Of a stretch of DNA of 64,000 nt, positions 44,424 through 53,899 are shown piece after piece. Made by a program: the position numbers and the translations under genes. The first letter of the stretch is position 1; each line of letters begins with the position of its first letter. Under the pieces are notes generated by a model, which searched no databases, was not told the DNA's origin, and saw only the letters and a list, made by a program, of their open reading frames with translations. This stretch comes from an uncultured Clostridia bacterium (GTDB taxonomy: Bacteria; Bacillota_A; Clostridia; TANB77; CAG-508). The stretch is taken from NCBI GenBank assembly GCA_944393405.1, contig CALYAC010000008.1, forward strand, positions 43,354 through 107,353, written 5' to 3'.

Positions 44424-45356
44424 TTACATAAATTTATTTACTATAGCCACTGAATCTATTTTAAAATATTTCATTAAATCTTCTGCTTTTCCGCTTCTAC
44501 CAAATACATCTGGTAAGCCCATTTTTTCTACTTTTACAGGATACTCTTCAGATAATATTTCTGATACAGCTGTTCCAAGACCTCCTATAATACTGTGATC
44601 TTCTACTGTTATAATTCTCTTTGTTTCTTTTGCACATTTTATAATTAATTCTTTATCTATAGGCTTAATTGTATGGATATCTATTACTCTTACATTTATT
44701 CCATGTTCTTTTAATATTTCTTTTGCTTTAAGTGCTTCAGATACCGTAACTCCTGTTGCAATAATACTTGCATCTTGTCCCTTACCTATTTGAATTCCTT
44801 TACCTATTTTGAATTTTTCTATCTCTTTTTCATCATATATTATTGGCGTTTTTAATCTGCATAATCTTAAATATACTGGTCCATTTATCTTTGAAATTTC
44901 TTCTACTGCCCACTTAGTTTGCGTATCATCTGAAGTACACATAACTGTCATATTAGGAAGCCCCCTCATAAGAGATAGATCTTCTAACATTTGATGTGTT
45001 GCTCCATCTTCACCAACCGTTATACCAGCATGAGTTGCACAAATCTTAACATTCAATTTTGGATATGCTATGCTATTTCTTATTTGTTCATATGCTCTAC
45101 CTGCTGCGAACATTGCAAATGTACTTGCATATGGTATTTTTCCAAAAGTAGATAACCCTGCTGCCATTCCCATCATATTTTGTTCTGCTATTCCAACTTC
45201 TATAAATCTGTCTGGAAATTTTTTAGCAAAATATTCTGTTTTAGTTGCACTAGATAAGTCAGCATCTAAAACAACTATATTTTCATTTTTTTCTCCTAAT
45301 TTTTCTAAAGCTCTTCCATAACTTTCTCTTGTTGCAATTTTATTTTCTAAATCCAT
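44424..45356 (-). CDS. Transketolase, C-terminal subunit
   Basis: 310 aa containing the pyrimidine-binding and C-terminal domains of transketolase (VVLDADLSSATKTEYFAKKFPDRFIEVGIAEQNMMGMAAGLS, with the glutamate of the GIAEQ motif that activates thiamine diphosphate; THAGITVGEDGATHQMLEDL). With the upstream subunit it moves two-carbon units in the pentose phosphate pathway. Split transketolases are common in Firmicutes. It begins 30 bp after the N-terminal subunit. Confidence 0.95.
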   Translation of the reverse strand: MDLENKIATRESYGRALEKLGEKNENIVVLDADLSSATKTEYFAKKFPDRFIEVGIAEQNMMGMAAGLSTFGKIPYASTFAMFAAGRAYEQIRNSIAYPKLNVKICATHAGITVGEDGATHQMLEDLSLMRGLPNMTVMCTSDDTQTKWAVEEISKINGPVYLRLCRLKTPIIYDEKEIEKFKIGKGIQIGKGQDASIIATGVTVSEALKAKEILKEHGINVRVIDIHTIKPIDKELIIKCAKETKRIITVEDHSIIGGLGTAVSEILSEEYPVKVEKMGLPDVFGRSGKAEDLMKYFKIDSVAIVNKFM

Positions 45357-45386
45357 ACTATCTTCCTCCTATTAGTCTACGTTATA

Positions 45387-46226
45387 CTATTTATCTTCTA
45401 ATAATAATTTGTCTAATTCTTCCATAGCTAATTTGTATTCTTCTTCATTTGGTGCTTTTCCATGCCACTCTACTTTATTTTCCATAAAAGACACACCTTT
45501 TCCTTTTATTGTTTTAGCAATTATAATAGTTGGTTTTTCCTTTGTTTGCTTTGCTGTTGTAAATGCATCTATTATATTATTAATATCATGTCCATTTATT
45601 GTTATAACATTAAATCCAAAACTTAAGAACTTTTCTGTTATATTATTTATTCCTCCAACTTTTTCTATTTCACCATCAATTTGTAAATTATTATTATCCA
45701 ATATAACACATAAATTATCTAATTTATTTTTTGATGCAGCCATGCAAGCTTCCCATACTTGCCCTTCTTCTATTTCTCCATCACCCAATAAGCAATATAT
45801 TTTACATCCAGCCTTATTCATTTTAGAAGCAATAGCCATTCCAACTGCAGCAGATAATCCTTGTCCTAGTGATCCAGTTGTCATGTCTACTCCTGGTACT
45901 TTTTTCATATCTGGATGACCTTGCAAGTTACTTCCTATTTTTCTAAAAGTTTTTAATAATTCTTTATCAAAATATCCTTTTCTTGCAAGTACACTATATA
46001 ATGCTGGTGAAGCATGACCTTTTGATAACACAAGTCTATCACGGTTTGGATCATCTGGCTTTTTTTCATCAATATTCATTTGATTAAAATATAGTACTGT
46101 TAAAATATCTGCACAAGAAAGTGATCCGCCTGGATGTCCTGATTTTGCATTATATACTTCCTCTAATATTCCTTTTCTCACTTCTACAGTTATTTTTTCT
46201 AAAGCATTAATATTTGTTACTTTCAT
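45387..46226 (-). CDS. Transketolase, N-terminal subunit
   Basis: 279 aa thiamine-diphosphate-binding half: SGHPGGSLSCADILTVLYF, LSKGHASPALYSVLARKGYF, GSLGQGLSAAVGMAIASK and the GDG...N metal-pyrophosphate motif (LLGDGEIEEGQVWEACMAASKNKLDNLCVILDNNNLQ). It forms a two-gene unit with the C-terminal subunit. Confidence 0.96.
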   Translation of the reverse strand: MKVTNINALEKITVEVRKGILEEVYNAKSGHPGGSLSCADILTVLYFNQMNIDEKKPDDPNRDRLVLSKGHASPALYSVLARKGYFDKELLKTFRKIGSNLQGHPDMKKVPGVDMTTGSLGQGLSAAVGMAIASKMNKAGCKIYCLLGDGEIEEGQVWEACMAASKNKLDNLCVILDNNNLQIDGEIEKVGGINNITEKFLSFGFNVITINGHDINNIIDAFTTAKQTKEKPTIIIAKTIKGKGVSFMENKVEWHGKAPNEEEYKLAMEELDKLLLEDK

Positions 46227-46253
46227 CTATTTTACCTCCTAAAAAGTTAAAAT

Positions 46254-46332
46254 AAAGGAATAGAATTATATGAACCTAAAATTAATATTATTAAAATAAA
46301 TATTTTATAACTTCATATATTCTATTCCCCTT
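46254..46332 (-). terminator. Long-arm terminator after the UPF0182 gene
   Basis: A roughly 20-bp imperfect inverted repeat (46254-46274 with 46312-46332; core GGAATAGAAT and ATTCTATTCC) with U-rich sequence following on the minus strand. Confidence 0.65.
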
Positions 46333-46335
46333 TTT

Positions 46336-49272
46336 TTACATTACTGTATTTAATAAAACATTTTCTGATACAGTATTATTTTCAATTTCGTTTGTATTTT
46401 TGTCTCTATTTTCCTTAGCTTTCTCTTCTTTTTCCTTTTTATCTTCTTCTACTACATTTTCTAATTGATCTATTAAGCTTTGTAATCTTTGAATATCTTT
46501 ACCCATCATCTCATAATCGCCATTTGATGTTGATTCCTTTAAGTTACCATTAGCTTTTATAACTGCATCTACCAAGTCTTCCATACTATCTGTATTTTCT
46601 ACTTCAATAGCAACAGCGTATTGTGAAACTAAATTTCTTAAAGCTTCTGTCAAGTTATCACCCATTGCTACTTTATTACCTGATGCAACAATTACTTTCT
46701 TTAATGTAGGTGTAGAATCTTCTTCATTAATATATTGTTGATATACTGGTTCAATATATAGAAGTGTATTATCAAGTGGTACTATAATCATATTTTTACT
46801 AATTTTTGTTCCTGTAACATTTAATGATTCTAACTCACTTGAAATATCTTCATCTTGTTCTATTTGTGTATCTAATTGCATTGGTCCTAATATATTACTA
46901 TCTGATGCAAATTTATATAAAGTAAGTTTAGGAGATCCTCCTTCATATGTTCCTATCATATATGAAGTAATATTTTGTTTTTCATAAGGTGTAAATGGAA
47001 TTACTAATCCTAATTTACTTTGCTCAGAATCCACAGTTTTTACCATTGTATAATATGGTTCAATATCTGTTCCCGTCTTAGTTGAAACTTTTCCTGTATT
47101 ATGTGTTGCTATATCCCACACATCGTCTCCTCTATATAATACATCTGGTTGTATATCATGATATCTTTGAGCAATTTCTGCTTGTATATTATATAAAAAT
47201 TCTGGATATATAAATTGGCTGCTAATATCACTTGGTATTGTTTCATTTTCTACAAATAAATCTGGATATATTTTTTGATATGCACTTGCTATTGGATCAG
47301 ATTTATCAGTTATATAGAATTTTATAGTTCCATCATATGCATTTATTAATACTTTAACAGAATTTCTAATATAATTTAGTTCTAATTTGTTTAGTGCATC
47401 TAGTTGTAGTGTCGTTTTTTGTGAATATGGATAATTGTTTGATGTCGTATATGCATCTAATACCCATATTAAATTTCCTTCATCATCTACTACCATATAT
47501 GGATCTTCATCATATAATAAATATGGCATTAAAGTTTTTGCTCTTTCAATAATATTTCTATTTGTCAATATTTTGCTATCATCATTTACATTAGCAGAGA
47601 ATGCTAAATTTAAATCTCCTTCTTTTATTCCTAATATAAATCTATCAATAAAGTTAAGACTTAAGCCTGCTTCTCCTGAATATACATTTTCTGCATTTGA
47701 AGTACTTGATTCAGGATAATCAAATTCACTTCTATTTTTACTATTCGTTACTATATTATTGTTTGTTTGTAAACCAAAGTATATTCTTGGTTCTCTAATT
47801 GTCACTACATCATTTTCATTTGATTTAAAATCTTTTTGCAATTTTAATAAATTACCATTTTCATCTGTAGATGTTGCAGATGTAACAACTACACCATATC
47901 CATGTGTATATTCATAAGTTTGATTATTATATGTACCATTTAAATTTGAAATTTCTCTTGGTGATATATATACTAATTGTTGTTTGCCATTAACTCTATA
48001 GCTTGTAATTTTTGCTGTATCATATGTATAATATCCTTTTTCTGTTTGTATAGTATTTAAATCTTGCAAAACTGTTTCTTCATCTACTATTGCTATATTA
48101 CTAATAGTTTCATTTAAAGAATTTAAAGTCTCTTGTGTTATTGTTTCTCCACCATTTTCAATTGTAAATACTTCTGCATTAATTCCATATGCCTCTTTTG
48201 TAAATTCTATATTGTTTTGTATATTATCTTTTTCTTTATCTAATTCATTTGGATTTATAAATATTAATTGGAATAAAGCCATTACTATTATTAGTATAAC
48301 TAAATATACTGGAACTACTAAAATCCACATTATTACTTTTTTTGTTTTATTTTTATTAAATGCTGCAATAGCCATAAATACTGATAATACAATAAGTATT
48401 GGAAGTATTCTATATCCCCATAATTTTATTGTTGTATCTGTAACTCCCGCACCATATATTGAATATGTTGTATCTTCTTGTAAGTTTAAAAATTTATCAA
48501 ATCCTATATCTTGAGTTTTTACTAAAACAAAACCAGCAAGAACTATTGATAATACCTTTAAATTTGTAAATAATTGTTTTAAAAGTTTGCTTCTTTTTAA
48601 AATTTCTCTATCTACTCCATCAAAGCATATATTAAATACCACTATATAATATATTACAGTATAAATTGTAATTCCAACAATTAATAACATTGCATAAAGT
48701 AATATTGTTTCAATAAATGGTTTTTGGAACATAAAATATCCTATATCTATTCCAAATACTGGATCAGATATTCCAAACATTGTACTATTTGTAAATAGCA
48801 TATATTGATTTAAAATAACTTCTGTAGTTATTGCGCTTACAATTACAGATATTATAAATGCAATAGATTTATTAGGAAGTTTAGGCATTTCCTTTTTTTC
48901 TGTTTCGAAAAAAGTTTTTAATGCCTTTTTTATTCTGTTATTATTAAAATACATTATAATGAATAATATTACAAAGTTTATTCCAAATGTAATTGCTGTA
49001 TAATTAATATTTTGCCAGAATATATCTACATATTCTTCCCCTATTTCTAATACTTCTAAATATTCTCCTCTAAATATTACATAACCTATAATTGCTACTA
49101 ATGCTATAAAAAGTAATACAATATACATTCTTTTTTTGCTTTTCTTTTTAGTATTTGTATTTATTCTATTTCCTGCTTTCTTATTTTTTGTATTATTGGT
49201 ATTAGTAGTATTTTTAGTTTCTTCTTGAACTTCTTTTTTTAGATTGTTCTTATCTTTGTTTTCTGCACTCAT
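46336..49272 (-). CDS. UPF0182 large membrane protein
   Basis: 978 aa. A Lys/Asn-rich cytoplasmic N-terminus (1-45) is followed by about seven membrane helices up to residue 330, and then a very large extracytoplasmic domain. Conserved UPF0182 stretches include QNINYTAITFGINF, FGISDPVFGIDIGYFMFQKPF, TYTHGYGVVVTSAT, YFGLQTNN, RNSVKVLINAYDGTIKFYI and PIASAYQKIYPDLF. The family (COG1615) is widespread and of unknown function. The C-terminal 60 residues are acidic and coiled. It starts 19 bp after ftsY. Confidence 0.92.
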   Translation of the reverse strand: MSAENKDKNNLKKEVQEETKNTTNTNNTKNKKAGNRINTNTKKKSKKRMYIVLLFIALVAIIGYVIFRGEYLEVLEIGEEYVDIFWQNINYTAITFGINFVILFIIMYFNNNRIKKALKTFFETEKKEMPKLPNKSIAFIISVIVSAITTEVILNQYMLFTNSTMFGISDPVFGIDIGYFMFQKPFIETILLYAMLLIVGITIYTVIYYIVVFNICFDGVDREILKRSKLLKQLFTNLKVLSIVLAGFVLVKTQDIGFDKFLNLQEDTTYSIYGAGVTDTTIKLWGYRILPILIVLSVFMAIAAFNKNKTKKVIMWILVVPVYLVILIIVMALFQLIFINPNELDKEKDNIQNNIEFTKEAYGINAEVFTIENGGETITQETLNSLNETISNIAIVDEETVLQDLNTIQTEKGYYTYDTAKITSYRVNGKQQLVYISPREISNLNGTYNNQTYEYTHGYGVVVTSATSTDENGNLLKLQKDFKSNENDVVTIREPRIYFGLQTNNNIVTNSKNRSEFDYPESSTSNAENVYSGEAGLSLNFIDRFILGIKEGDLNLAFSANVNDDSKILTNRNIIERAKTLMPYLLYDEDPYMVVDDEGNLIWVLDAYTTSNNYPYSQKTTLQLDALNKLELNYIRNSVKVLINAYDGTIKFYITDKSDPIASAYQKIYPDLFVENETIPSDISSQFIYPEFLYNIQAEIAQRYHDIQPDVLYRGDDVWDIATHNTGKVSTKTGTDIEPYYTMVKTVDSEQSKLGLVIPFTPYEKQNITSYMIGTYEGGSPKLTLYKFASDSNILGPMQLDTQIEQDEDISSELESLNVTGTKISKNMIIVPLDNTLLYIEPVYQQYINEEDSTPTLKKVIVASGNKVAMGDNLTEALRNLVSQYAVAIEVENTDSMEDLVDAVIKANGNLKESTSNGDYEMMGKDIQRLQSLIDQLENVVEEDKKEKEEKAKENRDKNTNEIENNTVSENVLLNTVM

Positions 49273-49291
49273 ACAGTTTTTTCTCCTTTCA

Positions 49292-50197
49292 CTATATTAA
49301 AGCTTTTACAAAATCTTCACTATTAAATATCTCCATATCATCTATTTGTTCACCAATTCCTATAAACTTAACTGGCATTTTATTTTCTTCTACTATTCCT
49401 ATAACTACTCCACCTTTTGCAGTTCCGTCAAGTTTAGTAAGTATTAATCCAGTTATATCTACAGTTTCTTTAAAAGCTTTTACTTGACTTATAGCATTTT
49501 GTCCTGTTGTGGCATCTAATACCATAAGTATTTCTTTTGATGAGTTTGGAAGTTCTTTATCTATTACTTTTTTTATTTTTATAAGCTCGTCCATTAAATA
49601 TTTTTTATTATGCAATCTTCCTGCTGTATCACATATAAGTACATCCGCATTTTTTTCTTTAGTAACTTTTATTGCATCATATACTACAGATGCAGGATCA
49701 ACACCTTCTTCTCTTTTTACAATATCACATCCTGCTCTATTTGCCCATATTTCTAGTTGTTCTACTGCTGCTGCTCTAAATGTGTCAGCTGCTGCTACTA
49801 CAACTTTTTTCCCATCTTGTTTTAATCTGTTTGCAATTTTACCTATTGATGTTGTTTTACCAACACCATTTACACCAACTACTAAAATTACAGATGGTGT
49901 TGTTTCTAAATGTAAAGAATTATCTACTGAATCTAATATTTCTTTAATTTCTTCTCTTAATGCTTGTTTTACATCTTCTATATCTTCTAATTTTTGTTTC
50001 TTTATTCTATTTCTTAAATTGCTTATTATTTTCACTGAAGTTTCTACTCCAACGTCAGACATAATTAAGACTTCTTCAAGTTCCTCTAGTAAATCTTCAT
50101 CAACTTTTCTAAAGTTACTGAATACATTATTCATTTTTTCTTCAAATGAATTTTTTGTCTTGCTTAGTCCTTGTTTTAATTTATCAAAAAAGCCCAT
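49292..50197 (-). CDS. ftsY: Signal recognition particle receptor FtsY
   Basis: 301 aa from the ATG at 50197, with TTGGAGG upstream; the transcript starts near 50238, which rules out an earlier codon at 50239. The NG domain is complete: P-loop GVNGVGKTT (108-116), AAADTFRAAAVEQLEIWANRAG, ICDTAGRLHNKKYLMDEL, and the closing TKLDGTAKGGVVIGI and FIGIGEQIDDMEIF. The N-terminal acidic A domain is short. It docks SRP-ribosome complexes at the membrane. Confidence 0.96.
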   Translation of the reverse strand: MGFFDKLKQGLSKTKNSFEEKMNNVFSNFRKVDEDLLEELEEVLIMSDVGVETSVKIISNLRNRIKKQKLEDIEDVKQALREEIKEILDSVDNSLHLETTPSVILVVGVNGVGKTTSIGKIANRLKQDGKKVVVAAADTFRAAAVEQLEIWANRAGCDIVKREEGVDPASVVYDAIKVTKEKNADVLICDTAGRLHNKKYLMDELIKIKKVIDKELPNSSKEILMVLDATTGQNAISQVKAFKETVDITGLILTKLDGTAKGGVVIGIVEENKMPVKFIGIGEQIDDMEIFNSEDFVKALI

Positions 50198-50244
50198 TAT
50201 TTCCTCCAAATTATTTATAAAATATATAGTTTTTATCATATGAT

Positions 50245-50273
50245 ATTATATTATCTTTAGTAATTTATGTCAA
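50245..50273 (-). promoter_or_regulatory. ftsY promoter
   Basis: On the minus strand TTGACA (50268-50273), 17-bp spacer and TATAAT (50245-50250), a perfect consensus. Confidence 0.82.
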
Positions 50274-50314
50274 TAAAAAAATGATAAAATAGACACTTAC
50301 ACAAATTTCTTATT

Positions 50315-50357
50315 TTTGCTATTTTTAGTAGCAAATCCTAAAAATTAGTAGTATAAT
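50315..50357 (+). promoter_or_regulatory. Promoter region of patB with inverted repeat
   Basis: A perfect TATAAT lies at 50352-50357. The dyad TTTGCTA/TAGCAAA (50315-50321 and 50329-50335, 7-bp spacer) covers the weak -35 position (TAGCAA, 50329-50334), 17 bp upstream. It could be an operator for an unknown regulator. Confidence 0.45.
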
Positions 50358-50386
50358 TTACTAAGTTTTTATAGGAGGTTTTTATC

Positions 50387-51544
50387 ATGAATTTTGATGA
50401 TGTTGTTGATAGATATAATACGAATTGTTTAAAATTTGATTTTAAAAAAGAAAGAAATAAACCTGAAGATATTTTTCCAATGTGGGTTGCTGATATGGAT
50501 TTTAGATGCCCACCTGAGGTAATTAATGATTTAAAAACTAGAGTAGAACATGGTATATTTGGATATTCAGATATTGATATAACTTATTTTAGAGCATTAT
50601 ATAGTTGGTACTCAACTCATTTTAATGTTAAACTACAAAGAGATTGGCTTTTTAATACTCCTGGAGTCGTTTTTGCTTTAGCTACTGCTGTTAAAGTATT
50701 TACAAAAGAAAATGATTATGTCTTAATAAATAATCCTGTATATAATCCTTTTAGTGAAGTTATAGAAGATAATCATAGGCAAATATTAAGTAGTGATTTA
50801 ATTAATAATAATGGTCATTATGAGATTGATTTTAATGATTTAGAACAAAAAATTAAAGAATATAATATTAAATTATATCTTCTATGCTCACCTCATAATC
50901 CAGTTGGTAGAGTTTGGTCAAAAGAAGAATTAGATAAAATAGTAGAAATTTGTAAAAGATATAATGTATTTATAGTTTCTGATGAAATACATAGTGATTT
51001 TGTATATGAAGGTAAACATATTTGTATGCTTAATTATCAAGATTATCTTGATAACATTATAGTATGTACTTCTCCAAGTAAAACATTTAATTTAGCTGGT
51101 CTTCAAACTTCGAATATATTAATACCTAATAAAGAAGTTAAAGATAAATTTATGCAAGAAGTATGGGCTACAGGATATAGTAATATTAATGCCTTAGGTT
51201 TAGTTGCATGTAAATCTGCATATGAGCATGGAGACAAATGGCTTAAAGAATTGCTTGAATATTTAAAAGGAAATGTAAAATTAGTTGAAGAATATATGGA
51301 ACAAAATTTACCTAATATAAAAGTTACACATCCAGAAGGTACATATCTTTTATGGATTGACTTTAGTGGTACTAATTTATCAGATGATGAAATAATTAAT
51401 AAACTTACCTATGAAGCAAAGCTTTGGTTAAATTCAGGAATAAAATATGGTAAGTCAGGTAAAGGTTTCCAAAGATTAAATATTGCTCTTCCTAGAAGTG
51501 AATTGCAACACGCCTTAGAAAAAATAAAAAAAGTTTTTGGATAA
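50387..51544 (+). CDS. patB: PatB/MalY-type cystathionine beta-lyase (C-S lyase)
   Basis: 385 aa PLP enzyme of fold type I. The PLP lysine is in CTSPSKTFNLAGLQTSN. The N-terminal FPMWVADMDFRCPPEV and YLLCSPHNPVGRVWSKEEL are typical of MalY/PatB C-S lyases, which release thiols from cysteine conjugates or cystathionine and are often annotated as aminotransferases. An AGGAGG site precedes the ATG. It is followed 42 bp later by pnuC. Confidence 0.92.
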   Translation: MNFDDVVDRYNTNCLKFDFKKERNKPEDIFPMWVADMDFRCPPEVINDLKTRVEHGIFGYSDIDITYFRALYSWYSTHFNVKLQRDWLFNTPGVVFALATAVKVFTKENDYVLINNPVYNPFSEVIEDNHRQILSSDLINNNGHYEIDFNDLEQKIKEYNIKLYLLCSPHNPVGRVWSKEELDKIVEICKRYNVFIVSDEIHSDFVYEGKHICMLNYQDYLDNIIVCTSPSKTFNLAGLQTSNILIPNKEVKDKFMQEVWATGYSNINALGLVACKSAYEHGDKWLKELLEYLKGNVKLVEEYMEQNLPNIKVTHPEGTYLLWIDFSGTNLSDDEIINKLTYEAKLWLNSGIKYGKSGKGFQRLNIALPRSELQHALEKIKKVFG

Positions 51545-51586
51545 TATATTAGTATATTATCAATCTATAATTAAACGGAGTAATTA

Positions 51587-52243
51587 ATGAATAAAAATAT
51601 ATTAATAACAATACTATGTATTATTTTCTCTATAATAACTGGAATAATTACAAATGATATACTATTTGGTTCTACAATACTTGCAACAGGATTGCTTACA
51701 GCTTATTTTGCAAGTATTGGTAAAAAGTGTAATTATATATTTGGATTTATAAATTACTTATTAATGGCATATATTTCATTAAAGAATAATTTATATGGAA
51801 TGACAATATTTTACACTTTTGTATTTGCTCCCCTTCAAATTAAAGGATTTATTTCCTGGAATAAAGAACTAAATAACAATAGCTCTGTAAATGTACGTAA
51901 ATTTACTTTTAAAAATTCTGTTATAATAACTATTTCATGTATTTTAGTTAGCATTATATTAGGATATATTTTAAATCTAATACCAAATGAACAATTATCT
52001 TTACTTGATGCAACATCAAACTGTATTAATCTATGTGGTGTGATCTTAATGATATTAAGATTTAGAGAAGCTTGGTGGGTTTGGCTTGCAAATAATATAG
52101 CTGATTTAACGATTTGGATAATTTTAACAATAAATAATGGACCTAACTCTATTATGATGCTTTTAGTTTCTATAGGATATTTTTTACTAAATATATATGG
52201 ATTAATAAAATGGAATATTGAATCAAAAAAAATGATTAAATAA
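51587..52243 (+). CDS. pnuC: Nicotinamide riboside transporter PnuC family
   Basis: 218 aa with about seven membrane helices. PnuC-type features: GLLTAYFASIGKKCNYIFGFINYLLMAYISL near the N-terminus and EAWWVWLANNIADLTIWIIL in the third quarter, the aromatic/Asn motif that lines the vitamin path. PnuC passes nicotinamide riboside or related vitamins (thiamine, riboflavin) by facilitated diffusion. Which vitamin is carried here is not evident. Confidence 0.88.
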   Translation: MNKNILITILCIIFSIITGIITNDILFGSTILATGLLTAYFASIGKKCNYIFGFINYLLMAYISLKNNLYGMTIFYTFVFAPLQIKGFISWNKELNNNSSVNVRKFTFKNSVIITISCILVSIILGYILNLIPNEQLSLLDATSNCINLCGVILMILRFREAWWVWLANNIADLTIWIILTINNGPNSIMMLLVSIGYFLLNIYGLIKWNIESKKMIK

Positions 52244-52250
52244 AAACACC

Positions 52251-52284
52251 AAGAGCCCCGCTTGTGATAAGCGTGGCTCTTTTT
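52251..52284. terminator. GC-rich bidirectional terminator between pnuC and the 52-kb cassette
   Basis: A 13-position stem with one mismatch (52251-52263 with 52269-52281), followed by T5 on the plus strand and, after GG, T5 on the minus strand. Serves pnuC and the convergent cassette. Confidence 0.82.
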
Positions 52285-52333
52285 CGTCAGTTCAGTGCTC
52301 TGACTGTGGTTTTATGCCGGAAACTCTGCTAGT

Positions 52334-53116
52334 TTACACGTTGAACTCTTCTCCCAAGTCCATATTTGTAAACTTTGACACGTCACGCGCACGCAGCTTC
52401 TCGTACAGTCCGGTATTGACAACTTTTACATTGTTGCCATACGGAGTGTTAGGATCGCCGGAGCAATTCCATCCTCCATGGTACATGTACAAGTATTCAC
52501 CTTCCAGCGAATACTCGCGACAATCCGGCTTTTCAAAGAAAGGCCAGTTTTTCCAGATGTCCTGTGTAACAGGGTCTGTACGGATAGTCTGTATTACTTC
52601 TTCTGCTGCGATTGTATGCAGTGCAGAGCTGTACCCGTTTGCAAAGCCTCTTACGAAGCAATGCACCAGTTTCGGGAAGTACTGCTCGAACCTTTCAGTG
52701 ATAAACGAGCAATTGTAGCCGTAGCCACAAATCATCTCACAGAGACGTCTGTAACGATTCCAATACTTGGTCTCGTAGGTCATCTCAGTGAAGCCTTTCT
52801 TTCGTACTTCCAAAACATGCTCATCGACCTTGAGCTTAACGAACATTTCCAAAGGAATACCGTTAATCTTCTGCTCCTCGGCCAATACGGGCGGCAGAGT
52901 GTCAAGGTTTGCCTTGATCATGCCAAGGATATAACCTAACTGCTCTTCTGACAGTTCCACCTGCTCGGTGATCATTGCCATGATCGTCTCGTTTTTGCAC
53001 GGAATGGTTTCAAGGGCCTTTTGGGTTTCCTTGTACCCATTCATCTTCCGAACGCTGTCGGAAAGGTGTGCGCCGAATGCATTGGACTGGTTGCTGATTG
53101 TGATTTCGTTCTTCAT
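52334..53116 (-). CDS. Hypothetical protein on a GC-rich cassette (260 aa)
   Basis: I do not recognise this family. The ATG at 53116 is chosen because GAAAGGAGA lies upstream. Cytosolic, with no signal peptide or membrane helix. N-terminal half helical (EEQLGYILGMIKANLDTLPPVLAEEQ), C-terminal half rich in Trp, Tyr and Cys (CEMICGYGYNCSF, IWKNWPFFEKPDCREYSLEGEYLYMYHGGWNCSGDP). Codons end mainly in G or C, unlike the flanking genes, so recent transfer is likely. It has its own promoter and terminator. Confidence 0.75.
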   Translation of the reverse strand: MKNEITISNQSNAFGAHLSDSVRKMNGYKETQKALETIPCKNETIMAMITEQVELSEEQLGYILGMIKANLDTLPPVLAEEQKINGIPLEMFVKLKVDEHVLEVRKKGFTEMTYETKYWNRYRRLCEMICGYGYNCSFITERFEQYFPKLVHCFVRGFANGYSSALHTIAAEEVIQTIRTDPVTQDIWKNWPFFEKPDCREYSLEGEYLYMYHGGWNCSGDPNTPYGNNVKVVNTGLYEKLRARDVSKFTNMDLGEEFNV

Positions 53117-53216
53117 ACGAAATTCTCCTTTCATGTCATGGTGAAATTTTTTTGTTTCCCAGCATTTAAAATCTCGCCTGATTACAAGCAACAGATTTTA
53201 AAAAATGCCTTATATT

Positions 53217-53245
53217 ATTATACCATATTTTACATAATCTTTCAA
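53217..53245 (-). promoter_or_regulatory. Promoter of the 52-kb cassette
   Basis: On the minus strand TTGAAA (53240-53245), 17-bp spacer with TATGTAAAATA, and TATAAT (53217-53222) with a TGG before it. It is about 100 bp upstream of the chosen start. Confidence 0.7.
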
Positions 53246-53315
53246 GTTATGTGTACTTTTTCATTTTTTCATCTTAATTTTCATACTATAATATACTACT
53301 ATAAAATAAAAAATA

Positions 53316-53346
53316 CCAAGCTTAAGCTGTTACACTTAAGACTTGG
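53316..53346 (-). terminator. Terminator of the 53.5-kb cassette
   Basis: An 11-bp stem with one bulged base (53316-53326 with 53335-53346) followed by an A/U-rich tract on the minus strand. Confidence 0.75.
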
Positions 53347-53393
53347 CCACTAAATCACACTAAAAGAATTTTACTATTTCTCCCCTCCTGTTC

Positions 53394-53681
53394 TTAACCA
53401 ATAAGACGTCTTATAATCTGTTTGATATCTTCCCATTCATCCATTTCACGTTTCTTGGTTCTTGTTGCTTGCATAATATAGTCCATACTTTCTCTGAAAG
53501 CAGGGTCGGAATCCATTATATTCATTACTGAATATATGTTTTTGTATTCATCATCAAGATCTTCAGCAATATGGTTTACGCGTCTTAATATCTCTTCAAG
53601 CTTTTCTTTTGTTTTTCTGTCGACTTCTTTGTTCTGAAGTCTTCTTAATGATGTGTACACTTCTTCTAATGCATTGTTCAT
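53394..53681 (-). CDS. Small helical hypothetical protein on a GC-richer cassette (95 aa)
   Basis: The start at 53681 follows AAGGAGGAAACAAC. The protein is highly charged and helical: MNNALEEVYTSLRRLQNKE, EKLEEILRRVNHIAEDLDDEY, then DPAFRESMDYIMQATRTKKREMDEWEDIKQIIRRLIG. It could be a coiled-coil or adaptor protein; the family is not known to me. Codon use is closer to that of the other cassettes than to the AT-rich host genes. Confidence 0.7.
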   Translation of the reverse strand: MNNALEEVYTSLRRLQNKEVDRKTKEKLEEILRRVNHIAEDLDDEYKNIYSVMNIMDSDPAFRESMDYIMQATRTKKREMDEWEDIKQIIRRLIG

Positions 53682-53785
53682 GTTGTTTCCTCCTTCTTTA
53701 ATAAAATCTGGAGGTATGAACAGCCCTCCAGATACATTGTTTTGTATCCGAATTGCTGTCATAAAATATACAATCCGGTATATTT

Positions 53786-53814
53786 ATTATATCATATTTA
53801 CATAAAATATTCAA
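53786..53814 (-). promoter_or_regulatory. Promoter of the 53.5-kb cassette
   Basis: On the minus strand TTGAAT (53809-53814), 17-bp spacer with TATGTAAATA, and TATAAT (53786-53791). Nearly the same as the promoter of the 52-kb cassette. Confidence 0.65.
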
Positions 53815-53857
53815 AATTGTATGTTTTCATATTTTTATCATAATATGTAGTATAAAT

Positions 53858-53895
53858 AAAATAACCTACAAATATCATTATTCATAGGTTATTTT
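53858..53895 (-). terminator. Terminator after tRNA-Thr
   Basis: An 11-bp stem (53858-53868 with 53885-53895) with U-runs, directly after the tRNA 3' end. Confidence 0.8.
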
Positions 53896-53899
53896 TTTC

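Noticed and set aside
52314..52939. Long plus-strand frames (about 130-150 codons) opposite the 52-kb cassette gene
   Set aside because: No suitable ribosome sites, improbable protein composition, and the minus-strand frame has a good start, promoter and terminator.
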